Made by a program: the position numbers and the translations under genes | Shown here: positions 48,741-58,588 of the stretch, one piece after another | How the letters are laid out: the number at the start of each line of letters is the position of its first letter | Numbering within the stretch: position 1 is the first letter of the stretch | NCBI GenBank assembly: GCA_001769805.1 | Contig: MEPO01000013.1 | Coordinates: 84,538 to 148,537, forward strand | DNA length: 64,000 nt | Source of the DNA: Bdellovibrionales bacterium GWA1_52_35 | GTDB lineage: Bacteria; Bdellovibrionota; UBA1018 | Reading direction: 5' to 3' | Notes under the pieces: generated by a model | Seen by the model: only the letters and a program-made list of their open reading frames with translations | Told to the model about the DNA's origin: nothing | Database searches by the model: none

Positions 48741-49769
48741 TTGATGGATATTCAGTTTCCAATCAGGCCCCGTCCACCCGGTGCCCGAAAAAAACGTCTT
48801 GGAGCCCGAGCTGATGCGAACCGCGGCCCGGTTACTCATGGCTATATCAAGAGCTTCGATGGCACCCAGCTTTTCTACAGCACTGAAGGTACGGGCAAAC
48901 CGCTGGTCTTTTGCTATGGACTGGTTTGCTCGAGCCTCCACTGGACCTATCAGATTGATCACTTCCGGGAAAATTATAAAACCGTCTGGTTCGATTATCG
49001 CGGTCACCACAATTCAGAAACTCCCGAAGACCTATCCAGCCTGACCATCAGCAACATTGCCCGGGATCTCGACATCCTTCTTGATGAGCTGAAGATCGAA
49101 AAACCCGTTTTCCTCGGCCATAGCATGGGAGTGAACGTCGTACTGGACTATTACCGTCTTCACCCGGAACGGGTTCACGGAATGATCCTGGCGAATGGGA
49201 CAGCCCAACGACCGCTGGAAACACTTTTTCGACATAATGCCCTGCAAACCGGTTTCGAACTGCTCAAGAAAGCGCATCAGAAGTCGCCCGAACTGGTTTC
49301 AAGCTTTTTAAAATTGCAGAAAGGTAATCCGCTCGCTCGGACGCTGATCGGTATCGGTGGGTTCAATCCCAACCTCACGCCCAAAGAGGACATCGAACTT
49401 TACGTCAATCAGGTGCTCGAAATGGATCCCTCAATTCTGATTCACCTGATCCAGAACTATGATTCTTACGATGCGACCTCCTGGTTGCATACAATCTCAA
49501 GTCCCACGCTAATCATCGCCGGGCAACAGGACCGGGTCGTACCCTTGGAACAACAAGAACTCATGAAACAGCTGATCTCCGGCAGTCAGCTGGAAATTAT
49601 TCACCACGGCAGTCACTGCCCGCAGATGGACCTCCCGGATCTCGTCAACTTCAAGATCGAAAACTTTTTGAAGGAGATCAATTACGGTTCAGAGTCCATT
49701 CTGACCATGGAAAGCGCCAGTCAATCCACTGCGACAGATCCATCCCCTGTTCCTTCAGCAGGCGCTTGA
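48741..49769 (+). CDS. Alpha/beta hydrolase
   Basis: YFDYRGHHNS-type region, VFLGHSMGVNVVLDYYRLHPERVHGMILANG nucleophile elbow, AGQQDRVVPLEQ, HGSHCPQMD. Confidence 0.92.
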   Translation: MMDIQFPIRPRPPGARKKRLGARADANRGPVTHGYIKSFDGTQLFYSTEGTGKPLVFCYGLVCSSLHWTYQIDHFRENYKTVWFDYRGHHNSETPEDLSSLTISNIARDLDILLDELKIEKPVFLGHSMGVNVVLDYYRLHPERVHGMILANGTAQRPLETLFRHNALQTGFELLKKAHQKSPELVSSFLKLQKGNPLARTLIGIGGFNPNLTPKEDIELYVNQVLEMDPSILIHLIQNYDSYDATSWLHTISSPTLIIAGQQDRVVPLEQQELMKQLISGSQLEIIHHGSHCPQMDLPDLVNFKIENFLKEINYGSESILTMESASQSTATDPSPVPSAGA

Positions 49770-51603
49770 ACGGATCCATGCAGCGCTGCCCCCTGCACTT
49801 GCCCTCGCCCACGTGAGTGACGGATAATACCGCTTCGGGAGAACGCAATTTCCCCTGCTGTAACCGCGCAATCACGGACTCGGCCGAGATGCTCTGACAA
49901 GAGCAGAGAAATTCGTCCGAGGGGTCGGACTCCGGACGTTTAGGCAGCTGAACCGCCATCCCTTTATGAATTTTTGTCTGACAGGCCAATTTTTTCACGC
50001 CGTCCACATTCACATCACAAAGTCCGCAACTTCCGTCTGAACAATGAAGCAGGTCTTCAGGCCGGGCCAGTCCGAGTTCAAACAAGGCCGTGGCAATAGG
50101 CACCTGGTCACGAACCCGGCGCTTCTCGCCGTTCATGGTGATTTCCACTTTGCCTTCCTGCTTTTGTGAATCGTCCACCGCTGCAAAATATTTTTCGTCC
50201 GCAGCAGCAGAAAGCTTTGGCCGCTTGATCGCGCGCGCTTCCCAGAGCAGATGTGAAGGAATTTCCAGTTGTACAATGGTCACCGGTGACTCCGGCTCCG
50301 GCGGCGAGTCCTTGTCCCGCACCACTCTTGCCGAACCGAGCACCTCTCCATGCCGATTCAGAATAACCGGTAATTCTCCATGTTTCCAATTCCGCTTTCC
50401 GCGCCAGGGCAGTCCCAGAAGAGAAGACGACTGCTCCTCTCTCTGGTGAAGCAGAACAATGGCATCAGCGGGGCAGACTCTGACACAGACACCGCAGCCA
50501 GTGCACTTTTCCTCATCCAGCCCGTGTTCCACACTAATGGCCCGTTCGGGGCAGATCAGATGGCAGACATTGCACGAGATACTTTCGATGCACTCAATGG
50601 AGGCGACCGGGCGGTTGAGATGCGCTGCCTTCGGCACCCCGGCACATTCCTTGATCTTGCGCAGATCCGGGGCGGCAACCCACTTCCCTTCGTAAGCAGG
50701 AGTAAAGGGTTCCTGATAATGGCGTTGATAGCGCTTCAACCGGCTGCGGGCTTTTTTCAAAACACTCTCGAGTTCTTCCCGATTTGATTCCTGCTGAGCA
50801 CCGAGCGCTTTGATGATCTTACAGGCCAGCCATCGTCCTCGCTCCTCTTCGAGGAGCCAACCATCGATGTCCTGCTCTTTTGTTGCTCCGGCAGTCTGTT
50901 CCAATTCGAGCAAAAGAGAGCCAGGTGGATACTCCCGGATTGCTGGAAGATCTGAAAAGGGCCCGGCCATTACGACACGCGTGACTTCCTGGACCCGAAT
51001 ACCGTGGGAATCCTGCAGACGTAACTCCCAAAGCAAAGCCGCCTGTCGCGTGAGACTCAGCGGCTGCGCTTCGATCAGCTTGCCTCCGGCCATTTCAAAC
51101 CGGCGCCGAAACACTTCCCACCCCGAAAATCGCTTGGCTCCTCGCTGTGGATTGGTTTCAACACAGATGACCTCTGCCACACCGGAATCCAGAAGCTCAC
51201 AGCCGAACTGAAGGGCGGCATTGCCTGAGCCCAGAATGACCGTATTAGGGTCCCAGGAAACTGAATGATTCTTCCAAAGACGCTTTGCCGTGTTCAGCGG
51301 CACAAGGGCCGGGGAGTCCCAGCCTTTGAACGGATCTGCAATGAGACCGGTCGCAGCAACCCGTACCACGGAACGTGCGTGAATCCGGTGAATTCGGCCC
51401 TGGATGTCCTGAGCCAACACCAGAGCGCCAGCTCCCTGAAGGGGAATCACTCCTTTGACGGAAATCGATTCGCCACCAAAAACGCCCACGGTCAGGCCCA
51501 TCTTTGCGCAAAAAGAGGAAAGGGATCGCACCCCCACAGAGGGCCAGGGCTCAGCCCGGGGTCCTGCCGCGATCACAAGATCAAAATATCCATCGCGGAT
51601 CAT
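49678..51603 (-). CDS. Multidomain FAD/NAD-type + 2x[4Fe-4S] ferredoxin + [2Fe-2S] oxidoreductase
   Basis: VILGSGNAALQFGCELL, CNVCHLICPERAISVEHGLDEEKCTGCGVCVRVCPADAI, CSDGSCGLCDVNVDGVKKLACQTKI, FLCSCQSISAESVIARLQQGKLRSPEAVLSVTHVGEGKCRGQRC. Confidence 0.82.
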   Translation of the reverse strand: MIRDGYFDLVIAAGPRAEPWPSVGVRSLSSFCAKMGLTVGVFGGESISVKGVIPLQGAGALVLAQDIQGRIHRIHARSVVRVAATGLIADPFKGWDSPALVPLNTAKRLWKNHSVSWDPNTVILGSGNAALQFGCELLDSGVAEVICVETNPQRGAKRFSGWEVFRRRFEMAGGKLIEAQPLSLTRQAALLWELRLQDSHGIRVQEVTRVVMAGPFSDLPAIREYPPGSLLLELEQTAGATKEQDIDGWLLEEERGRWLACKIIKALGAQQESNREELESVLKKARSRLKRYQRHYQEPFTPAYEGKWVAAPDLRKIKECAGVPKAAHLNRPVASIECIESISCNVCHLICPERAISVEHGLDEEKCTGCGVCVRVCPADAIVLLHQREEQSSSLLGLPWRGKRNWKHGELPVILNRHGEVLGSARVVRDKDSPPEPESPVTIVQLEIPSHLLWEARAIKRPKLSAAADEKYFAAVDDSQKQEGKVEITMNGEKRRVRDQVPIATALFELGLARPEDLLHCSDGSCGLCDVNVDGVKKLACQTKIHKGMAVQLPKRPESDPSDEFLCSCQSISAESVIARLQQGKLRSPEAVLSVTHVGEGKCRGQRCMDPFKRLLKEQGMDLSQWIDWRFPWSEWTLNRN

Positions 51604-52793
51604 CTTAGATTTCCCTCCCGGGCCTCTTGAAACGAAGTACAGGCGGACCTGGCGCGCCGGACGATATCCACCAGTGAACCATCACAGCCTGCAACGACCC
51701 ACGTCCGTGGATCTTTCGAAAGTACAAAGGGTGCCGGTGACCCCTTGGCCCATTCAAACATCGCTTTATGTCGCATGGAACGGACTGCAAAACTTTCCCA
51801 GTTCAGAAATTCGCACAAGCTCGAGAGCCGCTCAAATGAATGGGCATCGGCCCAGCTCAAACCCGGTTCTTTGAACTGAAGCAAGGGTCCCGCTAGCAGG
51901 ACAGATAGACGATGGAGTTCCCGCCCCTCACTGCTTTCGGCCCAGACTGTCATGTCACGATAAGTACCGATCGTATGGGCATCCAGTTTGTCGCGAGAGG
52001 CGAGCGACCATTCTTCCCAGAGGCGGATACCATCGGGCAAGGGCAGCGAACGATCTACTTCTTTCGCCTTGGCAAGCACCCACTGATTCAGCCGCGAGGT
52101 CCAGAAGACCAGCATGCCTTCGTGGATTCGGGCCGTATAATGTTTATCCCCGGTCGTGAAACGGATGCCGCCCGGCATGAGTTCGATTTGTCCGGCACCG
52201 CAGATGAGGCGTTCAGGCCCAAGGCGTTCGCTCAAAAACTCAAGAAGACCTTCGCGATAATTCACGACATCAAATTCGCAGAAACTCGGCAGCAGTAGGC
52301 CCCTGCTATGATCCGCGTTGCGGATCTTCGCCATGCCCGGAAAGCGACCGACGGCCTGGACTCCATCCAATATCTGCGGCTTGAGTCCCCAGTCTCCGCC
52401 ATCGATGAAAAGGCTTTCGAACAGATCCCATTGGTCAGGCGGTGACTCGGGACCAACTACCCAAAGTCGTGATCGCTGCCGGAGTTGCGGTGCCGCAGGA
52501 TCATGAAAACCCGCCGTGGACCCCTTCTCCGACCAGTACTCCACCGCACCGGGAAAGGAAGGGCGCAGCTGGGCAATTGCGTTTTCAGGGAGGTTCAGAA
52601 GCAGACGGTCCCGATTGAAGGTATTCCGGGTCAAGGGCCAGAGAGGATCGAGCGAGAGCTCCGAGTCTTCCTGGAAGAAATCGTCATCGGGATTGAGCAG
52701 AAGAACGCTGTAGCCTTGTGAAACCAGCTGATTGGCGGCGACGAGAGATGCGACTCCCGTTCCCAGGAGTACCACATCACTATCGAGCGGCAT
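51600..52793 (-). CDS. FAD-dependent oxidoreductase-like protein
   Basis: DSDVVLLGTGVASLVAANQLVSQGYSVLLLNPDDD Rossmann motif; C-terminal WVVAGCDGSLVDIVRRARSACTSF. ATG at 52793 preferred. Confidence 0.8.
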   Translation of the reverse strand: MPLDSDVVLLGTGVASLVAANQLVSQGYSVLLLNPDDDFFQEDSELSLDPLWPLTRNTFNRDRLLLNLPENAIAQLRPSFPGAVEYWSEKGSTAGFHDPAAPQLRQRSRLWVVGPESPPDQWDLFESLFIDGGDWGLKPQILDGVQAVGRFPGMAKIRNADHSRGLLLPSFCEFDVVNYREGLLEFLSERLGPERLICGAGQIELMPGGIRFTTGDKHYTARIHEGMLVFWTSRLNQWVLAKAKEVDRSLPLPDGIRLWEEWSLASRDKLDAHTIGTYRDMTVWAESSEGRELHRLSVLLAGPLLQFKEPGLSWADAHSFERLSSLCEFLNWESFAVRSMRHKAMFEWAKGSPAPFVLSKDPRTWVVAGCDGSLVDIVRRARSACTSFQEAREGNLR

Positions 52794-54024
52794 CCACCAA
52801 TCCTCCCATGACGCGTCTGAGCGCCGTCTGTAATTGCGCTTTCTTGTATTCACTGTGCGCGCTGCGACCCCGTTCATTTTCCTCATGGCTCTTGATGTCG
52901 AGCACCTGGACTTCATAAGGATAAAAAAACCGGACCTCGCGCTGCAGGTGAACCATGTCGACGCGATCAAGAACCTTCATAATCTCCCAATAGGCCGGGT
53001 TGGATTTGGCCAGGGCTTTCAGCTCCCGGATTTCGTCATACACCGGGTTGCATAGTTTGATCAGCTGCCGGCAGGTGAATTGAATCGAGTGGTAAAACTC
53101 ACTCGAATGCGGATTGTCCGGGCTCACGCGCGGAGCATGGGCCGCCTGCTGAAGCCGGTCGACAAATTCCTTCTCGGTGATTTCGGCACGGGCGAGCTGG
53201 TCCTGAAGACTCGCCAATTGCACCCTGAACTCTTCAAGATCCACCAAGGTATTACGGGAGCGGCTCGGCTTAATGTTGGGCACCACAATGATCATCTGAT
53301 CCTTGATGTACTTCACGACCCGCAGGCAATCCAGCGGGGTTTCCGTGATAAACCGGATCCCCACGCGGTCAAAAATATCCTCCGCCACATTTTCCGGTTT
53401 GTGGAGCAGCTTGAGAATGATCGAGTTCCGGGCTTTCTTCGGTTTGGCTTCAAAAGATACAAGATTGATCCGGATGGGTTGACCATCCTTGTCGCCGAGG
53501 AAAAGGTTCCCTTCGCCGTCGCGGTGGATGATCTTGTAAAACCGGTCGAGGATCTGCATTTGGATATCGAGAAAATAAGGGGAGCGCAGATCTTTATCGA
53601 TATGAGCGATGGTGTGCATGACCTTCAGGACGGAGCAGGCCCAGTTTCGCAGCAAAAGCGCTTGCGGATCCAAACCCACGGCTCCACCGCTCTGGCTTGC
53701 CAGGCGGAACAGCTCGGCGATATCAGTCAGCTCGAGGATCTTTCGCGGAATATCGATGCGCAACCCGCTGGGATTCTCCGGCTGCAGAAAATAGCGGCGG
53801 ATGAAATTCAGGGCCTCATGAAAGTTGCCCATTACCTCCGCTTTTTCAATCGGATTACTGAAGTCATAGCCGTAGCTCAGGATGAATCGGTTGGCCTGTT
53901 CGAGATTGCGCAGATGCAGGCCAGCGGAGGAATCAATGAGCGAACGCCCACTGAGGATGACGTCGAGGACATCCGGACGAAAATCATACTGGGAGCGAAT
54001 ACTGGCTTCAGGTGGCAAACTCAT
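52780..54024 (-). CDS. Conserved protein with divergent RelA/SpoT-like nucleotidyltransferase domain
   Basis: KPKKARNSIILKLLHKPENVAEDIFDRVGIRFITETPLDCLRVVKYIKDQ ... FYHSIQFTCRQL ... YPYEVQVLDIKSHEENERGRSAHSEYKKAQ parallels RSH synthetase motifs in order. Confidence 0.6.
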   Translation of the reverse strand: MSLPPEASIRSQYDFRPDVLDVILSGRSLIDSSAGLHLRNLEQANRFILSYGYDFSNPIEKAEVMGNFHEALNFIRRYFLQPENPSGLRIDIPRKILELTDIAELFRLASQSGGAVGLDPQALLLRNWACSVLKVMHTIAHIDKDLRSPYFLDIQMQILDRFYKIIHRDGEGNLFLGDKDGQPIRINLVSFEAKPKKARNSIILKLLHKPENVAEDIFDRVGIRFITETPLDCLRVVKYIKDQMIIVVPNIKPSRSRNTLVDLEEFRVQLASLQDQLARAEITEKEFVDRLQQAAHAPRVSPDNPHSSEFYHSIQFTCRQLIKLCNPVYDEIRELKALAKSNPAYWEIMKVLDRVDMVHLQREVRFFYPYEVQVLDIKSHEENERGRSAHSEYKKAQLQTALRRVMGGLVDAAR

Positions 54025-54148
54025 TGGATTGGCTGCAGTTTAGCCGAATCGGGGGCATCACGGCAATGGACATTCAGGTGGAAACGGCATAAACGCGCGG
54101 CGCATCAACATTATTGGAAACTGCGCATGATTGGGTTATCAACGATCT

Positions 54149-54565
54149 ATGTCCAAAATCTACAAGTGCAGTTTCGAGGTTCGTGGTTACGAGCTCGACA
54201 GTTTCGGCCATGTCAACAATGCGGTTTACCTCAGGTATCTCGAACACGCTCGCTGGAAGATGCTGGAAGAAGAAGGCATCACACTAAAAAAAATAAGAGC
54301 CTCGAAGCGCTGGCCTGTCATTTCCCGCGTGGAAATTAGTTATAAACGGCCACTGTTCATGGGCGATGCCATTGAAATTGAAACCCGGATCGTCTCGCAC
54401 CAGAAAGCGAGCTTCACGATCGAACAGCGCATCTTTCGTCAAGGAACCCTGGTTTCAGATGCAAAGTTAAAGTCGGTCGTAGTCGATGAAACTGGACGTC
54501 CTGTCGGTCTTCCGGAAGAGTTCCTGCAACTCGGCCGTCAACTGGGGAATCATCATGAACATTGA
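54149..54565 (+). CDS. Acyl-CoA thioesterase (4HBT hotdog fold)
   Basis: YKCSFEVRGYELDSFGHVNNAVYLRYLEHARWKMLEEEG. ATG 54149 preferred. Confidence 0.93.
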   Translation: MSKIYKCSFEVRGYELDSFGHVNNAVYLRYLEHARWKMLEEEGITLKKIRASKRWPVISRVEISYKRPLFMGDAIEIETRIVSHQKASFTIEQRIFRQGTLVSDAKLKSVVVDETGRPVGLPEEFLQLGRQLGNHHEH

Positions 54566-55082
54566 ACTGGAAAAAATTCGGGGCATCAAAGACGCCTTGG
54601 CTATCTTCGTGGCAACTGCTGGCGGTGCAGGGTTTATTCCCAAAGCACCTGGGACCGCAGGGGCTGCAGTAGCGGTGCCTCTTGCTTTTTACAGCGCAGG
54701 CTGGACTACCGAATCTCGCGCCTTGCTTTGGGTCGGACTCACCGCGATCGGAGCATGGTCGGCACGCATGATCGACGAAATCATGGGCTCAAGTGACAAC
54801 CAGAGCATTGTCATCGACGAAGTAGTGGGACTCGGAATCACGGCGTGGACGGCGGGTACTGACTTGAAAGCGCTTCTGGTCGCATTCGTTCTGTTCCGAT
54901 TTTTTGACGTTGTGAAGCTGCCTCCAGTCCGCGCGCTGGATCACTGGTCCAAGAAGAAAGCGCTGGAGTCGGGTTCAGCGTCCAAATGGTGGGGCGGTTT
55001 CGGAGTGATTGGCGATGACATTCTTGCAGGATTTCAGGGACTCGCGGTCATGGTCTTGCTTCAGTATTACGGCATTTTATAA
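54555..55082 (+). CDS. pgpA: Phosphatidylglycerophosphatase A
   Basis: ATAGGAGFIPKAPGTAGAAVAVPLAF, IVIDEVVGLGIT, FRFFDVVKLPPVRALD, GGFGVIGDDILAGFQG. Confidence 0.93.
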   Translation: MNIELEKIRGIKDALAIFVATAGGAGFIPKAPGTAGAAVAVPLAFYSAGWTTESRALLWVGLTAIGAWSARMIDEIMGSSDNQSIVIDEVVGLGITAWTAGTDLKALLVAFVLFRFFDVVKLPPVRALDHWSKKKALESGSASKWWGGFGVIGDDILAGFQGLAVMVLLQYYGIL

Positions 55083-55211
55083 TTCAAAACCATTGCCGTC
55101 AGCCTGAAATTGACGCGTCGCGGTTTTCGTGAAACCGGGGCAAAAAACTTTTTCGTGTCCAAAACCTTGTGGTACGGTCGTTGCTCAAAGCGCCCAAAAA
55201 GGAGAGAGAAA

Positions 55212-56360
55212 ATGGAAGTCACTAAAACCGTCCCCGAAACCGCTGCGCACGCGCAGAAGAACAAAGCGATTGAACTCGCTGTCCAAGCCATTGAAAAACA
55301 ATTTGGCAAAGGTTCGATCATGCGCCTGGGAAATCAGGAAAGCATGGTTTCTCAAGATATCCCCGCAGTCCCCACAGGTTCCTTGAGCCTGGACATCGCC
55401 TTGGGAATCGGAGGCTATCCTCGCGGCCGCATCGTTGAAATTTATGGACCGGAAGCTTCCGGTAAAACGACTCTCACTCTGCATGCGATTGCTGAAGTGC
55501 AGAAGCAGGGTGGCATCGCGGCGTTCGTCGACGCCGAACATGCGCTGGACGTGAACTACGCCCGCAAACTGGGTGTTCGTACGGATGATTTGCTGATCTC
55601 GCAGCCGGATACGGGCGAGCAGGCGCTGGAAATCGCGGACATGCTGGTTCGTTCTGGCGGCGTGGACCTTCTGGTCGTCGACTCGGTCGCAGCCCTGGTT
55701 CCTCGCGCCGAAATCGAAGGCGAAATGGGCGACTCCCACATGGGTCTTCAGGCCCGCTTGATGAGCCAGGCGCTTCGCAAACTCACGGGCTCCATCAATC
55801 GCAGCAAAACACTGGTTGTTTTCATCAATCAGATCCGCATGAAAATCGGTGTGATGTTCGGCAATCCGGAAACCACCACCGGCGGCAATGCTCTGAAATT
55901 CTACGCCTCTGTCCGTCTGGACATTCGACGGATTTCCGCACTGAAAGATGGCGAAAACATTATCGGTAACCGCACTCGCGTCAAAGTCGTCAAAAACAAG
56001 ATGGCGCCTCCCTTCAAAGAAGTTGAATTCGACATTCTGTACGGTGAAGGCATCTCCAAGGAAGGCGATCTTCTGGATCTCGCTTCCAGCATGAACATCA
56101 TCGAGAAGAGCGGTACCTGGTACACGTACAAAGATGAGCGGCTCGGCCAAGGCCGGGAGAATTCCCGGAATTATCTGAAAGAACATCCGCACATCATCAA
56201 GACGGTGTACGAGGAAGTTCTCGCCAAGACTGGAATCAACGTGAAGACCACGCTGACTACTCCGAGTGCCACGGCAGAAGCCAATGAAAAAGCCAAAAAT
56301 GCACCCTCCAATGGGAAACATTCAGGCACGTCCCTTTCTGGGGCCCCGGCGAAGCACTAG
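55212..56360 (+). CDS. recA: Recombinase RecA
   Basis: [93 protein letters not shown]. Confidence 0.99.
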   Translation: MEVTKTVPETAAHAQKNKAIELAVQAIEKQFGKGSIMRLGNQESMVSQDIPAVPTGSLSLDIALGIGGYPRGRIVEIYGPEASGKTTLTLHAIAEVQKQGGIAAFVDAEHALDVNYARKLGVRTDDLLISQPDTGEQALEIADMLVRSGGVDLLVVDSVAALVPRAEIEGEMGDSHMGLQARLMSQALRKLTGSINRSKTLVVFINQIRMKIGVMFGNPETTTGGNALKFYASVRLDIRRISALKDGENIIGNRTRVKVVKNKMAPPFKEVEFDILYGEGISKEGDLLDLASSMNIIEKSGTWYTYKDERLGQGRENSRNYLKEHPHIIKTVYEEVLAKTGINVKTTLTTPSATAEANEKAKNAPSNGKHSGTSLSGAPAKH

Positions 56361-56382
56361 TTCAATATTCATGAAATCAGAG

Positions 56383-56415
56383 AAGGGCAGAGGAGAAATC
56401 CTTTGCCCTTTTTTT
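56383..56415 (+). terminator. Rho-independent terminator after recA
   Basis: AAGGGCAgAGGA-GAAA-TCCTtTGCCCTT followed by a T-tract. Confidence 0.9.
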
Positions 56416-56474
56416 ATGCCGTTCGCTTGGCCGCCGGCTAATAGACAGGAACACCCATTGCAGCTAAGCTGAAT

Positions 56475-57164
56475 ATGGCAAGCTGCCCACTCTTGTTGCT
56501 TGGTATTTTATCTCTGATCCCTCACTTGGCCTCTGAAGCCGCAGCTCAAACAAATCCAAATCCGCCAAGTCCGACTGATACGAGCACTCCTGGAAATATC
56601 GTCGTCTTTGGCCAGAGCGGCGTATTGCAATCGGGATCGAGCGGCTTCAACGTCGTCATACCCGACTCCAGCGGCGGACTCAGAAGCGTACCGCTCGATC
56701 AACTGGGTCAAGTGACCCCGGCACCGCAGACAGGCAGCGCACCGAACGCAAACTTAAATCAAATCAATCCCAATCCCATATCTCCCAACCCGCCGCCCGG
56801 AATCACCACGCCTGAAGCAGCATCGGACGCGGCTCGAGCTGCCGGAGTCGGAACAGGGACGGTTCAATCACCGCAACTCGGCGGTGCACAGAACCCCTTT
56901 GTCTGTGAATGCCGGTGTCCTCCCTGTCCTTCGCCCGCGCCGGATTCCTTGGCGGCACGAAATGCGGCGAGAGAGGAAGAAAGAAGAGAGACCGGCAGAT
57001 CCAATGAACCGGGACCAGAGCCCTTGCCAACGGATAATCAAAACCGAGACCAAGCTCAGCCTCTGAACCAGAACCAGGAAGCTGGGCGAGTGCCTGATCC
57101 CAGGGCGGATGAATCACTCAGGGATTTTTACGGGCCGCTGCCGCTTCCCCGTCGCAATCCGTAA
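56475..57164 (+). CDS. Secreted Pro/Asn-rich hypothetical protein
   Basis: Signal peptide MASCPLLLLGILSLIPHLASEAAAQ; low-complexity NPNPISPNPPPG. Confidence 0.55.
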   Translation: MASCPLLLLGILSLIPHLASEAAAQTNPNPPSPTDTSTPGNIVVFGQSGVLQSGSSGFNVVIPDSSGGLRSVPLDQLGQVTPAPQTGSAPNANLNQINPNPISPNPPPGITTPEAASDAARAAGVGTGTVQSPQLGGAQNPFVCECRCPPCPSPAPDSLAARNAAREEERRETGRSNEPGPEPLPTDNQNRDQAQPLNQNQEAGRVPDPRADESLRDFYGPLPLPRRNP

Positions 57165-57638
57165 TTAATTGGATTCTTCCAGCTTCCGCAAATCACCCCA
57201 TAAGGCGGTCTCACCGTAAGTCATATTGGAAATATCGATGCTTCCCGTTCCGTTCACGTTCAGCTGAATGCGAAGGTGATAATCATTATCCCGCTGAAGG
57301 GGGGCGTCGCCGTACGGGCTCGAATATTCGGGCTGCACGCCGTGAACTGTATTCACGGTTTCGATCACAAAGCTGCCTTCCACTTCGGCGTTGGCCGTGA
57401 AGTTCCTTGCATACTCTTGGGCATTAAAGCGCATGAGGAGCAGGGGCGACCGCTTGAGATCCCAAAGTTCGAGCCCTGAAATTTCCTGCCCCCGGGTCAT
57501 CACATCGAGCCGCACGGACATGCTGCGGGCGCTCAATTCATCCACGAGTTCGTAGCTCGTTACCCGAATTGCATTTTGAGCAAATGCGTTGGAAATTCCA
57601 AAAAACAGAGTGGCAACCGCTAAAATTGATTTAACCAT
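57165..57638 (-). CDS. Secreted hypothetical protein
   Basis: MVKSILAVATLFFGISNAFAQ signal peptide. Confidence 0.6.
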   Translation of the reverse strand: MVKSILAVATLFFGISNAFAQNAIRVTSYELVDELSARSMSVRLDVMTRGQEISGLELWDLKRSPLLLMRFNAQEYARNFTANAEVEGSFVIETVNTVHGVQPEYSSPYGDAPLQRDNDYHLRIQLNVNGTGSIDISNMTYGETALWGDLRKLEESN

Positions 57639-57726
57639 GAGCCATGAAATAGCCCAGATCCGCTTAGACTAAAAATACATAGCGCAACATTTAGTATGCA
57701 CTAAACACATATTAAAAAAATTCAGT

Positions 57727-58542
57727 TCAGAGAGTCAGTATCTCAGCCTGAGCTTCACGCGCTTCTTTTCTCAGGCTCGTTTGCCTGGCGCGTCTCTGAC
57801 GAATCTCGTTACCCATCTGACCATTCTCGTTTCGAAGATTCGAGATATCAGATTCAAGCTGCTGCAGTGTCTTACCAGTCGAGCTCAACGGCTGTACTGT
57901 GTTCTGGCCCGTTGCAATCCCACTCATGTGATGGACAAGTCGCGTCTTCTCGAACTCGAGATTCTGGATTTCAAAAACCCCCTGCTGCTGTCGCCGCTCT
58001 AAATCGTTGATTTCACGTTCGAGGTCATCGGCCTCGCCCTGCCTCTGGATCATCACTCCAGCGAGGAATTTTTTGCGGCCCTTGTTAAATTCTGGGATGA
58101 AAGCGGCTTCCAGCGTCTTCGGGCAGATCTGGTTGTATTTTTTCCCGGTCGCGCCCGCAGCCGAGCCGTTCGAGGGCTGACAGTACTCGACGATTCCCTC
58201 GGCATGTTTGGGCTTCATCAGCCGCTCCTGCCCCCCAGAGCACATGTCCTGAGAAAGGGGATCACCGCGTCTTCCCAGCTGGTATGCGAACTCAGGCGTG
58301 CAGTATTCACTGAGCCCCTTCTGGAATCCCTGACTGAGCGCCGAATGATCGATCTGCACTTCTTCCTTTTCACATTGGGAAACAAAACTATCCGTGCTGG
58401 TCCGTTGTCCGCGCTTTGCCACCAACTCACCGTATTCAAACCAGTTGGTAGCCTCACAACTCCGCTTCAGGGCAGAACTGCAGGAAGCGAAGCAGAAACT
58501 CAACATAATGATGGCAAAGCAGGCCTGAATTCGGAATATCAT
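57727..58542 (-). CDS. DUF2799-like lipoprotein with C-terminal coiled coil
   Basis: Lipobox SFCFASCSS; repeated CEATNWFEYGELVAKRGQ..CEKEEVQIDHSALSQGFQKGLSEYCTPEFAYQLGRRGD pattern. Confidence 0.7.
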   Translation of the reverse strand: MIFRIQACFAIIMLSFCFASCSSALKRSCEATNWFEYGELVAKRGQRTSTDSFVSQCEKEEVQIDHSALSQGFQKGLSEYCTPEFAYQLGRRGDPLSQDMCSGGQERLMKPKHAEGIVEYCQPSNGSAAGATGKKYNQICPKTLEAAFIPEFNKGRKKFLAGVMIQRQGEADDLEREINDLERRQQQGVFEIQNLEFEKTRLVHHMSGIATGQNTVQPLSSTGKTLQQLESDISNLRNENGQMGNEIRQRRARQTSLRKEAREAQAEILTL

Positions 58543-58588
58543 GATAAATCATTCAAACATGAAAGCCCGGAGCCCGCAACCCAAGTAA

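Noticed and set aside
53080-54339. 419-aa plus-strand ORF opposite the RelA/SpoT-like gene
   Set aside because: Shadow ORF; the minus-strand gene has conserved motifs and operon context.
55185-56321. 378-aa minus-strand ORF opposite recA
   Set aside because: Antisense shadow of recA; no family signature.
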